From Sclerotinia nivalis (Eukaryota; Ascomycota; Leotiomycetes; Helotiales; Sclerotiniaceae): a stretch of DNA of 64,000 nt. The notes under the pieces are model-generated. The model had not been told where the DNA came from, did not search any database, and saw nothing but the letters and a program-made list of their open reading frames with translations. The stretch is taken from NCBI GenBank assembly GCA_029531795.1, contig JAPEIS010000001.1, positions 930,001 to 994,000 on the forward strand. The letters are read 5' to 3'. A program made the translations under genes and the position numbers. This document shows positions 11,729 through 24,592 of this stretch, in pieces; the stretch's first letter is position 1, and every line of letters starts with the position of its first letter.

Positions 11729-14537
11729 TCAAATTATATTCCCATTAACATTAACCTCATAACCCTCACTCTTCTGCTTCAACGCCTTAGCCAACATCAA
11801 CTCCCTCATCCAATCAATCCTCTCATCGCGACTCCTCACCGCAAAATAATGCGTTTTATTATTCGCGCCACCATTTCCCCCCATACCTCCAGGCATCAAA
11901 CTATCTCTCTTCTTCAATCTCACCCCCTTCTCTATCGCCTGAGGAATCAACTGAAAAGCAAAAACATCCACCTTTTTATCCCGATCGCCTCCGCGACCCA
12001 TCGCAATATTAACTCGTTTAAAAGCAGCGTTTAGTTTGGAAGAAGACGCGAGAGAAGAACAGGCAATGGCGTAATCGTCAACGTCAATGCATTCGAGAAC
12101 GTCCATGGCACTTGCGTCTTTGTGCATGGCGAGGGTGGTGCCTCGAAGTGTAAAGTGGTGTTCGTGCCATTCGTGACGCAGCATTTTCGTGCGTCGCTTT
12201 TTCATCCAGCCGGCATAGGAGGGAGCGTCTTTCTCCGGGGAGGATGAGTTAGAGGAGGAACCTGAGGAGGGGTGAGCTGGTAACGGCGTGGATGTAGAGG
12301 CTTGAGCGGGATTGGAATTTGGCGCGCCGAAGTGGGCCCAGGGGTCGGTGGTGGAGTAGGCCCGGATGGAGCTTGCGAGAGCTAATGGGCGGGTAGGATC
12401 TCTACTGGTGGTTGTGGTTTCGGGGAAGGTGCGGGCCGGTTCGTTGGGAAGAATTTGGACTTGGGCTGGGTGGGAAGGTCGAGTTGTTTCCGTGGCTCGA
12501 TATTCATCGACACGAGGAAGTAGGGAGGGGCGACGATTGGAAATACGGGAAAGGCTGCGCTGGAGAGAGTTGTTCATCGAGAGATTGGTGGATGTGTTGG
12601 TAGTTGGGCGATAGGTCATGTTAGGTGGAACGGATTGAGAAGCTTCTCTAGCGACGGGACTCATGGGCACAGCAGTAACAGGAACGTCCATTTCGGAAAA
12701 GGGGGTACCGAATCGATAGACGGTGGGTGAGCGGGTTTCGTTGCGGAGTTCTGGAGAAAGAGCTTCTGCCCGTTCCATTTGGTAAGGTGAGAACGCAACT
12801 GCGCTGTTTGGGATGGCGATCGCACTGCAAGGGCCATATCCATTGGCGCTCTGAGATCTGATGGGTTGTTCGGGACGAGGTGGAGGGATAGAAAGTTTAG
12901 GTAAGCCCCTAAGGCCCGCAATAGGTCCCTTTAGTGGTGGGAACATCTCATATGGGGGAGTTGACGGCTCTTCGGATGATTGGTTGGGTGCGAGATGTTG
13001 GAATTTAATGAATTGCTTCACATTGTCTTGGGGATCACGTAATGCGACATTTCGAAGACTTTCCTCTTCCAAATAAAGAAGGGCAGGAGTTGAGCCCGGA
13101 CCAAAAACATCTGAGGATGCAACCACTGAAGGTACCGCATCGGAGATTGGACGAGCTGTGAGAGCATTACCTGGGTCTCCAGCAATAAGTAGCGAGCCAC
13201 CTTCTGTTTCAATCTTTAGTATAGACTCAAATATTCTGTCGCAAGTTGTAAACGTACCTTCAGGACTGATCGGGTGATCCTTGTTGAAAGCAGCAATCAA
13301 TCGTTGTTGTTTCCTCCATTTCCCACAATTTTCTCCCTTTGAGCACTTATGTGGTTTTGGCATAAGTTGCTCTATGCCCACAATAGAGATAGATTCGAAA
13401 GGCAACACCGTCTCGTGTTTATGAGCCCTTCTTGACCCCTTGCGTCTTCGAGATCGGTTTCGCTCTTGACTCGCCGAGCGATTTTCTTCTCTACCTCTAT
13501 CTGACCTGTCTTTTCTCATTCGGAATTCTGTGGCCGGAGAAGTTTCTTCGATAGGGGTAACTGGCTTAGGTGTACTTGGAGCGCTTCCCCGCAGGACGTG
13601 GATTTCGTTCCAAACTTTTGTGCGTTGTCCAAATGATGAGATGCCTAACTCTCGGAGATCTTCGAATTTGAGAGTGGTCAGGATCGCACCCGAAATATCA
13701 TTTTCTTCGAATTTTTCAACGATTGACCATTCGAAACCTGCATCGTGCATCCATCTTGCGACTTGACGTGGTGTCCATTGAACGATGTTGTTCAGGTTGA
13801 GATCCGCGATGTTTTCGGTCAATACAGATAATCTCTGGCGTCTCGTAGGACTGTTTGGTGAGACCGGAGTGGGAGGACTAGCTTGATATAGCGGTGTGAG
13901 TGTTGATGGCTGTGGAGTTATTGGTGACATTTCCAAAACATATTGATTCGGAATATCTATCGATGAGGAAACAGAGCTGCGGAACAAATGAGGTCCCCGA
14001 GGTCCCTCGACCGCTTTCTTCGGGTTCAAGTCGAAATTGAAAGATTGGAATTCGTTCGTGGCCGATGTGGGTGTGAATACTTCTTCATAGGAGGATAATG
14101 TAGTTTCACTCGCTCGACCTCCCTGGATAGTGACATGTTAGTACGGGCGGATAAGAGGAATGAAACGTTGTACATACTGATCTATAACTCAGGCTGGTGT
14201 AGTCCAAATCCTCTTCGAAATCTGATCCATATTGTGCCTCTTCCACATATTGTTGGGCATTTTGACTCTCTTCAAACTCCTCACCGTCACTTACATCCTC
14301 CTCGAAATCTGTATCGAATATGGTTGCGGATGATAAAGGTCGTTCAGGATGATATTGTGCTTCCTTGAACCCAAGAAAAGTATCTCTAGGTTGACTAGTG
14401 TAACCTTTTTGGAACATCTCCACCCGAGTGTCGATGGCTGTCAGATGAGTCCTCATGGCCTACATTCAATCGTAAGATTAGTATGATACTCCAATGCACA
14501 TGAGTATATCATTGCCAAAGCCTCATTCACTTACCAT
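11729..14537 (-). CDS. SAM and PH domain protein (Boi/Pob1-like polarity factor without a visible SH3)
   Basis: Minus-strand exons are 14537-14535 (ATG only), 14459-14178 and 14122-11729. Introns are 75 and 55 nt with GTAAGT/TGTAG and GTATGT/TCCAG borders, giving 892 residues. The alternative start at 14456 removes two residues. Residues ~205-275 form a SAM domain (VQWTPRQVARWMHDAGF, then LRELGISSFGQR). Around 320-350 is a basic stretch with a conserved-looking HKCSKGENCGKWRKQQR segment. ~760-875 is a PH domain (YAGWMKKRRTKMLRHEWHEHHF; later HYFAVRSRDERIDWMREL). The rest is Pro/Ser/Thr-rich and probably disordered. Boi1/2 and Pob1 bind phosphoinositides and Cdc42/exocyst partners at growth sites. 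Lacking an SH3, this is a relative and not a clear orthologue. An acidic N-terminus (DFEEDVSDGEEFEES) precedes the SAM domain. Confidence 0.82.
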
Positions 14538-16005
14538 ACTGCCTGGTGTAAAGGCGGAGTATCAATTGATAACTCGGGCAGGACAAGAAAACTTGCAAGA
14601 CTGCTTGCTTTCCCGTTGCCGGGGTTGTATTCTATAAGCCGAAACAGTTCCTGATGAAATATTATGCACCAAGATAACGATAAAGGAAGCCTGAAGCAAA
14701 AAGCAAATTCAATCTGACAAGAATGAATTGTAAAATGTCAAAAGGATCAGAAGGAGAAATCGTGGTAAAGTTAATGGCACCTATGGCAGTATATGTATCG
14801 CCATTTCGAAACGAAACGATGTATCATGGGCCTCAAATATATCAGAGCACACCAATGGGCAGCATAACGTCCCGGCTTTTTTCTATATTGTGAACTGTGC
14901 TCAGCACTCCTGCATGAAGATTGTGACTATTCTTGAATATGCCACACAATGCCACAAGGCCTCGTTTGTTGGCCCCGGAGCCATTGAAACGATCGGGTTG
15001 CGAGCCTTGCGACCCACATCGCAGGAAGCTTAGACCCAATGAGGAGATTCTGCTAGGATAAACATGCGAAATGCTCACATTTCTCACAGAAGACAAAAAA
15101 GTGAAATTTAGAAAATGTTCCAATAATAATCAAACTTGGTCAGATGGATCCTGCAGAAACTCTTCGTGATTGGTTGTGAAGGGTCAATAGTTCTGCATGT
15201 ACGCGCCGAGTCACCTCTTTTTCTTTGTCTACCCCAGTTACCAAATATAATTCGTCAATTGAGCCGTTTGATTTGTCCATTGAAGGATAATTTGCTCATG
15301 ATTGATCATGATTCGACCGAGGATGATGCCCCAGAGAAAATCTGTAAATCCAGACCCCTATATCTTTTCATATCATCCCGCCATTTTCATCGGGCTTTCG
15401 GGCATCGGTTTATGTTATCTAGTTTCGACACTATAAGAAATTACTTTAACCGATAAGGCCAATAAGCAATTGAGAGTGCGTTTCTAACTATAAGAAATTT
15501 GCTTTAATGATAAGGTCAATTGTGCATCGCACACCGGAGTATCTATGTCGAGCTAGATTGAAGTGGAAAATTTAGATTCTCTAGGGTCTCGTTTAGACTT
15601 TTACGGTGCGGTCCGTTGATGAAGGGGTACAGTATCGCTTGAATTGAAGTTCAGTGAATTCAAGGTTGAAGCTTGTTAAAATACTTCAAAGGACTCCGTA
15701 ATGTAAAAAAAATTGGAACCACCGGGTCTAGATATTACGGAGTACAAGCATGAACACTCACATCGAACGGGACTGCAAGAAATCTGTACATACGATTATC
15801 GACATATTGGATAATGTTGGTTGTACGTGATAAGGAATATGGATTATCGGCATCGCCATCCTATCAGTCGTAATACCAAGAACATCAACGTTGAAAATGG
15901 GGAGGCTGGCTGCTGCTCGAAAACTTTGAAAACTAGAGGAAAATAATCCTTCTTTCCTTCCTCTGTCTTCGTCTCTCTCCACAGTTCCCGAACTCCCATC
16001 TAACA
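14538..16005. other. Intergenic region between divergent genes
   Basis: Upstream region of the SAM-PH gene and of the candidate secreted-protein gene. No gene is seen; short open frames lack recognisable features. A short C/T-rich stretch (about 15950-15985) lies just before the 16006 start. Confidence 0.4.
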
Positions 16006-16474
16006 ATGGAAATGCACATGCGGATCTTTCTGATCCTACTAGGTATCTATCTACTTACGGCGGTGGAGAATTCTACAGTACCTACATTTCCGAGTACCAA
16101 CATGTATGATAACGGTACGTATTCGTGCAAGGAAGAGAGAACTCTCGAATGTAAGCCTTATATTAAAGAGGATATTCCCATGTTCCGCCGCTGCCGGCCC
16201 TCTATTCCTGCAAGTATGTAATTCTATATGTTATGCAATATAGGGAATTATCAGCATCGGTACATGAATATTACATGCAGGCAAGAGAGCAAAGCTGTGC
16301 TGTGCCGTTCCCGTACATTCCCGTCGCATGCGTTTATCCAAACCGTTCCAGGTCCGTGACTTGAGAAAACAATCAATCGATCTTCCGAGACTTCCTCTTC
16401 CTTGGATAAACTGTTCCCATCCCATAAAATTCGTTAATTTTGTACTATGCCCTTGTCCCGGGTATTGTTCTTGA
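16006..16474 (+). CDS. Candidate small secreted cysteine-rich protein
   Basis: Exons are 16006-16213 and 16281-16474, joined in phase 1 across a 67-nt intron (GTATGT donor, TGCAG acceptor, weak branch site), giving 133 residues. The N-terminus has a hydrophobic leader (RIFLILLGIYLLTA) after closely spaced Met codons at 16006, 16012 and 16018; the start at 16018 would give the tidiest signal peptide. The mature part has nine Cys, including LCC in exon 2 and a C-terminal CPCPGYC, plus basic patches. No family is recognised. Size, leader and Cys content fit effector-like or antimicrobial-like secreted proteins of filamentous fungi, but that is inference. It sits alone in gene-poor DNA. An earlier AG (about 16243) would make an intron of only 30 nt and was not used. 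Splicing into a frame that stays open and Cys-rich is the main support. Confidence 0.42.
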
Positions 16475-19400
16475 TAAGCAACTCTGGGTTGGTCAGGGAA
16501 ATCTACCGCAAAGCATTGCAGAATCAAGTCACGTACATAGTCAGCTAGATTCGACTATCGCTGTCGCAATTTCGAAGGATTCAATTTGCCCCTCAGTTGA
16601 TTTGTGTGATTGTTCAGCGTCCTTGATACAAGCCCGATGTACCACGGTCCAAGTGATTGACATATATGATTGAGTCAGTAGCATCTTGTCTCAGGCCTCA
16701 CCGTCTTCTTGACCTGCGTAAATGATGTATTCTCATGCGATATGCTATCGGTAAGGTATAAAAAAAATACATGGCATTGTAAGTACAAAAGGAAAGAACA
16801 TATGTATGGAAGTGGATAAAATGTTAAACTTTGAAAGTACACATGATGTAGGTTACATTTGTGGAGTATTGATTTATTGATTCATCAGCAACAGGAAAAT
16901 CAAAATTCTTCCTCGACGAATCAATGTTGAAATAGGTACGTGTAATGTCAATATCCTAGCTAGAGAATCCCAAACGCATCAATGGCTTCTCCAGGTCTCG
17001 ATATTTTCACAATTTCCCCCAACCAATGGCTCGCGAGAACAGCACTCACACTGGCCTCACATGATTGTTTCTTCATGCGGGTTTACATCAAATGAATGCT
17101 CAATGAGATAAGTCAATTCAAGAAGGACCGAACGTTACATACGGAAGTTTTGGTGTCCAGTACAACATATAATACGCTCCACCATGGTAAAAAGAAATGT
17201 ATGAAAATATGAAAAGGATGAACTAGAATAATGGAAGAGAAAAATTAAATTCGTCTCTGGCTGGCTGGACACGAATGAATGGCATTCGGCAGATGCACAG
17301 TATTCGAAGTCGAATCGCACATCAAGGCCCAAGTATTGTCAGGATGCAAATTCCTGTTTTGGAAAACATCATCATCGGAATGAGATATCTATCGAAGCTA
17401 TTGATTGATCTGATACACAAGTGTGCTGTACATATCTAACTGGTACTCATACGTCCGTCCGTGATGGAAAAACGTCGGATTGTGTAAGAAACTCCGCCTT
17501 CCGCTTCCCGTTGAAGATCGTGGCTTTAAATCCAGAAAGTTTAATTTCATCTTGATGATTTGAATTTATTTTTCTCCACAATTTTTGACAGTTTTAATAT
17601 GAAGATGTGATGTTGAACGAGCTCGTGCATATATAGCAGATCCACAAATAACCTTCATTATGTTTAATATATCCTAAATGGTAACCTGAAATTGCGGAGC
17701 TCTTTTAGTGGAGTTGTCCGCGATGGAAACGGCCGTTACAAGTTGCTAGAAGGCCTAGATGTTGCATGAGCCACCTCCTCTCCCCCATTTTGGTCAAAAA
17801 TGACGACGTCGACAACAACAACCGCGAGGAATTATTTTTGTCTCGGAAATTTAATTTACCTCTCCTACAAGGCAGACACATGGAGACGATGAGGATGATG
17901 ATATATATCAAATTAGAGATACGATATATGAAACTCTCGCATAGAAAATGGATCAATAAACTCATCTCAACCTAGTAAGACACGAGGGACTAAACGTTCC
18001 GATATCAGACGATACTGGGATCGTTGAGGGAATCTTCTTCCCACTCGTCCCAGTAATCTCGAGGCCTGGAGAAGCTTCACAACCAGCCTCAGTAGAGTGA
18101 GAACATTGACCGTTATCAGACGATACTGACATCGGTAACGGTGTCTCTCTCCACTTTTGTTGTCAGTAATGTCAAAGCCCCCTTCAGAATCGAATGTTCA
18201 GCGTTAACAATCCTTTGTTTGGTTTTCCGCCTCGAATTCCTACACCATAGCTGAATTGACATGTATACGAACATGAGTTAGATAGAAGCGTGCAAATGTT
18301 CAGGGTGGGCTGCATCCTCAACACATACCACGCATCCTACATGTCGTTTCGATGAGGATTTTAGAGCCAAGAGATGTATTTCAAATATTCAACAGCTGTG
18401 ATGAAGATATCTTGGTCCACTGTCCTCATATAGGCCCAAGCTCCATACGTTATCAACAGAAACGAAATTGCGATCTTGTTGATTCACAGACGTGGGAGAT
18501 AAAGATGTTATTTTAAGAATAAATACTTTGAGGAATAGGAGATGAAGGCTCTTGTTGCGTCGAAATCTCTTTCTGGGCGTACTTTTTCATCTATTCCATA
18601 TTGTCAAGGAGTTGCAGAAATGGGGAGAATCTGCGAGTGTAAAGGAATGTGCACAGAAACGTGTGAAGATGAACGTGCGTACCTTGTGCAATTTGTAGAA
18701 ATGAAGGTTTTTAAGTTGAATCCTATGAAGGCTTCAGTGCTTGGTGTGATTGTGGAGATGGTAATACTTAGCAAAGCCACATGGCTTGCGGATAATTGTA
18801 AACATGTGTGGGGGTGAACCGAGCCTCTTCTGCCTTGAAGGAGACATGTCGACCCTAAGGCCATTTGAGAAGACTAGCACAAGCGAAAGCGAGAGACAAT
18901 TGACTATTGAAAATGTTGATTAATTAGGTCCGATTTCTGCAAGGCCAGCAGATGTGAATGTCCAAAAATAACACCGCATTAGGAGCGGAATATGTTGCTA
19001 ATTAAGGATAAATGTGACGAGATGTGGCAGATGGGGACAGGAAGAAGGCCAATTGATGATCAAGTGATAATGTTAGAAATGACACTTAATTATTGACAAT
19101 AAGCGCTTAATTTGTACCATTAATAGGATATTGGTATGAATGAGAAAGGAATGTATTGGATGTGATGAAATATAGATTTGGGCTCGGTTAAGGGTTGACA
19201 AGGAGCTTGGGCCATTATGCGACATTCATAGCTGGGATTTTTAATAGGGATTCATTTCCTTGGTTATACTGCGTACTGCCGGGAAAAAAAACGCATTTGA
19301 GTATATGGCACAGATGCATCATTGATCTTTTTGACTTACAGGGCGAATACCCCTACCTACCGTTATTATTATTTCAAGGGTTCAAATTTTGAGGTTCCAT

Positions 19401-22400
19401 CCGAGCAATCCTCCCATCTCGCATTTGCATATTTGCATGCTTCCCTTGTAATCTTGGCTACCTCCACTCTAATCTATACATCCCGCTATTGTATGTTGTA
19501 TGTATACTCTCTCCACTCAGCCAAGCTCGAGAAAAAAAAAAAAATTTCTGAAGACAAAGAGGTTCACCGCTGTCGATCATGGATGATTGTAGAGAAGTAA
19601 CAGACCTGTAGAGTCAAGCAACTCATCGTCATTCACTGATCAATTGGACCCTATGAAATCTAACCAACCAAATCTTTATAATGAAAGCTTAGTTTACGCT
19701 ATGGGACTCAATAGCTTCTCATGCACAGATAATATTGTTACTTTGCACAAGCAGCATATTGCGGGGTGTGAAGTAGTTTATCCTAATCATCCTAGTTTAT
19801 CTACATATCAATTTTTCGGGATATCCTTGACTTTTTTTTTCTTCAACGCTGTCAGCCGTACCTGACCACTTCCCCCGATTAGTCTTTAATCTAATCGAAC
19901 CACATACAATAAAAATTGACAACCCCTTCATCAATAACTTCAGCTTCGCTTCCATTGAATCATGAGAACCCTAAAAATCCCGTAAAATATTTGATCATCT
20001 CGTACGGTTATTTCCTTGAAAAAAAAGCGTAAACCACTGAATTAACTTGGTAGCACTGGTAAATATTTTAGACAATTTCCTTCATACTAGTTGATAGCAG
20101 CAAATGTCAACCGTTGGCTACGGGTAAAGCCGCTCTGTCCTCGCTAATGCAAGTCGTCACACTCATTCAACGACATCTTCGAATCACATTCATCAAACCA
20201 CTTTCCCAATTCCCATCCACGAAAATCATGCAAAAATTCAGATATTCTAAATGGTTGCATTTTATCACCCTGTCGTGATCGATTTCCGCCCAATCTTACT
20301 TGACCGCTATTTGATGCAATACGATTTGTTACTTTAACATGATTTCTTTTCAGAACCGGAATCTATCGAATGGGGGTGTAATCTCCATCCGTCATTTGTC
20401 TCGTGATATCAAATATCCATTCACCGCTGAATGAAAGAAAATTTCACGAATCACAATGCCGTTGACCGAGTGTAGAAAGTCAATTCAGCAGGTTTCATTT
20501 GGCAATGGAAGTGAGCACGGGATTACGGCAGAAAGAGGAGAAGTACAGTAGGTAGCGTTCATATCGGGATTCGGGAGGTTTTGTAATTTTTCCACAAGGT
20601 CTCATTTGTTGTATGTGGACTGGGTTAAAATGAAGGAATATCACTGCGGATAAGCAGGCAAAGCAGGTATCGATTAAAAAAATGTACCCGGCAATGTTCA
20701 ATGCTAATCCACAAGCATGTGGGTGAATGTAACCCTCGAGAAAAAGGCACGCTGTAGGTACCGTTCAATGGTGAGATTAGGAAGGTGTTGTACCACTTTT
20801 TCGGAAGCGGGGGGTGCATTACTCTATGTACTATGTAGGTACTATCGATATTATCTCTTTTGGGCTTTTGTCAGGCTGACAAATTAGAACGAATGAACGA
20901 ATGAACAAATAAGACGATTGAAGCAATCTACTTTTATGTACATGGATATTTATCGCGAAATGGCGAAATGCAGGTGTTCTGCAGAAAAGAAGCATAGACC
21001 ATATCTCTTAAGATGTGTTCATCCGTTGCACAAAGAGTAGCTATCCATAATATTCGATATTCGAGGTCATCGAGTAACAAAGCATTGAATAAGAAAATGT
21101 GGGTGGGTCAAGAAGGCCTGACTTGCTGGGAGAAAAAAAGGAAACTAAATTTTATCTATATGTCTACCTATCACATACAGCACAGCCGGATCCTCTCTTG
21201 CCGATCATCGTCCTAGAACCTTAAAATCATCTGAGGAGTTTGTTCGGATAGTATCCATAATGATATCAAGAAGAGGATGAATTCATGGATCCTTACAATG
21301 GATGCCAGGTATGTTCTATGTGCTATTGTGCGATATGCGATGTGTTATCGTTCCCATCGATCCATCGTGCCAGTTGAATGGTATTCGTAGTACAAACACA
21401 CAAGCAGGCAAGGCAAGCAAGCATACTGAAAAGCAAGATAGGTGGGGGCCCGATTGGTAGGCTGCATGGGAGGCGCCTCGCGAAAATAGCACAATCGCCT
21501 TCTTTTACCGCTGAGCTTCCCCACTGGGCCAGCCACACTTGTTCCTTAACCGAGCCATAAAAGTTTAGTGTAATACTTTTCATTAACAAGGGGAGAAAAT
21601 ACAAGGGGGCACGGAGAAGGATGGGATCAAATGCAGCTACCTGGGGTGTCTATGGGTACGACATCTGTGGAACCAACCCCAATACATGGATTAATCTCTT
21701 TTACACCAGTCACAATTTCTGAAGTTATCCATAATAGTATGTTGGAAAATATTTCCTAATGTTCCTTTAGGCTCGTGAAGCTAGTCGTGCTCAACTGCAT
21801 AACCCCCATGCGGACACCACTTTTTCACTAGCCTTTCTTCATTCCCTGGTCTAATCCTAAGCCTAGTCTACAACTGCACCCACCTTTTTCTGCCCACCTT
21901 TAGCCCACCAATCCTTAACGGGAAATGTCCTATATTCGGACCTAGTCGATGTTCGTCCTCTCATAGGGCCAAATGGTAACCAACTGGTAGCCGCACGTGT
22001 GCATGTACGTTCGTGGGCGGGAATATGGGCTAGGTAGATGAATGCAGGAAAAATAGCATCACTCCATTCGGTATCCAGAAATAGATTTTTAATTCTTCCA
22101 TGGCTGAAGATGATTATTGTACAATTTTTGACATCTTCATATATAGGTCGTCAAACATGCAACCACTACCTACATCTTCATTGAGGCTCTCGAACATCGA
22201 AAAAGGTCAATTTCATAGTCCCTCCCTCTCCGCGTCGTCGTTAGATTGTTGTCTCTTCCTAATTCAACGTCTATCACCCACACACCCACTCATTTACTCG
22301 AGGTCAAGCTGGACTTGATTTGAACCGACATTCATTAATTTTATCTGTCCCCGGTCTCGCCAATCAGTTACGCTACTAACCCCAGTCTCTCATCGCAATA

Positions 22401-22466
22401 TCACGCACTTAGAACCGGACTCAACTCTCGCCCACCCCACTATTATCTACTGCTGGTACAGTACAA
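16475..22466. other. Gene-poor 6 kb region
   Basis: No gene can be supported. Composition is normal to slightly AT-rich and frames are short and unlike proteins. A 14-bp direct repeat near 18.0-18.1 kb is listed separately. 20.54-20.81 kb holds two loosely similar ~55-bp segments (both with GTAGGTA.CGTTCA). 22.1-22.46 kb is the pyrimidine-rich promoter and leader of the downstream Zn2Cys6 gene. Unannotated noncoding RNA or genes with many small exons cannot be excluded. Confidence 0.4.
18004..18128. repeat. 14-bp direct repeat ATCAGACGATACTG, two copies
   Basis: Exact copies at 18004-18017 and 18115-18128. Sequence after each copy is related but diverged (GGGATCG and ACATCGG, then a CCCAC/CCAC stretch with CAGTAAT). 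This could be a degenerate ~110-bp tandem duplication. Confidence 0.6.
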
Positions 22467-24592
22467 ATGTCAACACAAACCCCCAACGCTCAATCATCAA
22501 CTAGAACGACGAACGTCAACATGGCTGTCGCTCAACCTAAAGCAAAGGCTCCCAAAGCTGCTCCAGCTACAAAAGGAAAGATGCAAATGCATAGACGATC
22601 AAGGACAGGTTCGTTCGACTTTAATTCATCTCAATTCGCCATTCTTTCCTTGATATTCGTCGTCGTCGGACTTTATATGCTGACCCTAGCTATCAAGGTT
22701 GTTACACATGTAGATTAAGAAGAAAGAAGTGTGATGAAGGCGCCATAGCTTGTAGTGCTTGTAAGCATCTCGGTCTACGATGTGAATACAAGAGACCCGG
22801 ATGGTGGGGAAACAATGAGTTGCGCCGTCAGCAAAAAGAAGTTATCAAGACCATCATCAAGAGAAAGAAGCTTACGGAGAAAACCACCGCATCATCCCAA
22901 GCTCAGTCACAACAAGTTATGACATCAAGTATCGATACCCCTCCCGGACTTTCACACTCTCTTCCTACCTCTGCAACCTATTCCGATCACTTAGACCGCA
23001 ACCGATCATCATCAATCGATTCTCAATTATCTCTCTTTGATTTCAATGCTCCTCCAATGGTCGATTACACTGCCTACAATGCGCAAATGCACTCATCGCA
23101 TGCTCAATACGCAACGATGTATCCTGAATACTCACCATATGAAATCGATGTAAAGACGGAACGACAAATGTTTGTTAATGATGTTCCTACTCATCGTGAA
23201 TCAACCATTTCGACCTTTAGCACGTTCCACCCACCACCACCACCCAATTCGTTGCTACCATCCTTCCCTATTGATCATGAGTGGGATACCGTTTACGATG
23301 AGCGTCATGAAGTTCTGGCAGAAGAAGCATTGAACATGAATCTTTTCGACTTCTCACACGGTCCACCATCTACATTTCGACAAGTTGCTATTGAGTTGGA
23401 TGAGAGTGATCAAAGACTCCTCGATCACTTTGTCTCCGATGTTTTACCTACCATATTCCCAATTCTTGAGACTAATCAACATGGTTCCGCACGAACAGAT
23501 TACATCCTCCCAGCACTCCAGAGCAACAAGTGCTACCTGCATTGTTGTCTTAGCATTTCTGCTCAACATTTCAAATCCACCATGAATATTCAAGGTGATC
23601 AAATTGATAACGATATCATGCGCCACCGTTACGCAACTATCTCTGAACTTTGCGAGGCTCTAAACCGCGACACAGATCACGTATCAATATTAGAAGCTAC
23701 TTTGGGAATGATCTTCTTTCAATGCTCAGTAGGTCGATTTGACGACTCTCTACCAGACATTCCATGGCACCAACATTTCCAAGCTGCCATTTCTCTTGTT
23801 CAAAAACTTGAATTGCCTCGTCTAGTCACCGAATCGCATGATCTGATGTCCTTCAACATGACTTTGACAGCTTGGATTGATATCCTCGGTTCCACCATGC
23901 AAGGCCGTGCACCAACATTCGCTCACACTTACAGAGAAAAGCACTTGTCGCAAACCAACTCATCTCTGGGATTGAGAGAGCTCATGGGTTGTGAAGATCG
24001 CGTGTTGTATCTCATCTCCGAAATTGCTTGCTTAGAAGCTCTCAAGAATGATGGCATGGATGACATTCAACTTTGTCAACATGTCCATGCTCTAGGTGAT
24101 CAAATCGGTCTCACGGAGATTGGTGAAACGGGACCAAGATTCCCATATAATGCTCATGGTGTTCTGAGCCCAAAGCAATTGAGCAGAAATATGACGGCCG
24201 CTTTCCGTCTCGCGGCTCGTATCTATCTTTGCAGTCTCGTCCCCGGTTTCTCCCCAAATCAAGAGAGCTGTGTTGGTTTGGTTGCAAAACTTACTCAAGC
24301 TCTTGAATTCATCCCAGCCGGACCCATTGGTTTTGACCGCAGTCTCGTTTGGGTTTATCTCATTGGAGGATCCGTCAGTACTGCCAACTCACCCTTCCGT
24401 CATCATTTTGCCGATCGTCTCGCTGCCCTTGGAGATCTCGCCAATCAAGGAAGTTTCGGTCGCGTAACCACTCTTCTCAAGGAAGTTTGGTCACATGTCG
24501 ATGGACGATACAGTCCTGGTGGTGGTGATGCACATTATGTCTCCTGGAGAGATGTTATGCAGATGAAGGGCTGGGATTTCTTGTTGATCTAG
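22467..24592 (+). CDS. Zn2Cys6 fungal transcription factor (Fungal_trans_2-like)
   Basis: Exons are 22467-22608 and 22698-24592. The 89-nt intron has donor GTTCGT, a GCTGACC branch and acceptor TCAAG, phase 1, giving 678 residues. The junction creates the binuclear zinc cluster: Cys49-x2-Cys52-x6-Cys59-x6-Cys66-x2-Cys69-x6-Cys76, with basic residues LRRKK between. Just after it is a Lys-rich linker (KTIIKRKKL). The middle is Ser/Thr/Gln- and Pro-rich. From ~residue 185 on is a helical region with LDHFVSDVLPTIFPIL, HCCLSISAQHFKS and ATLGMIFFQCSVGRFD, typical of the C-terminal fungal_trans_2 (DUF3468) domain of UGA3/ARG81-like regulators. Role: nuclear, sequence-specific DNA binding, probable metabolic regulator; the target is unknown. 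Without splicing the frame stops after 83 codons and the zinc cluster is not made. Confidence 0.9.

Noticed and set aside
16231..16527. 98-codon minus-strand frame
   Set aside because: Starts with TTG and overlaps exon 2 of the candidate secreted protein, which has the better start and leader; the two cannot be separated without transcripts.
18542..18817. 91-codon Cys-containing frame as a secreted protein
   Set aside because: No signal peptide, no splice support, and Cys clustered in one short segment; likely chance.
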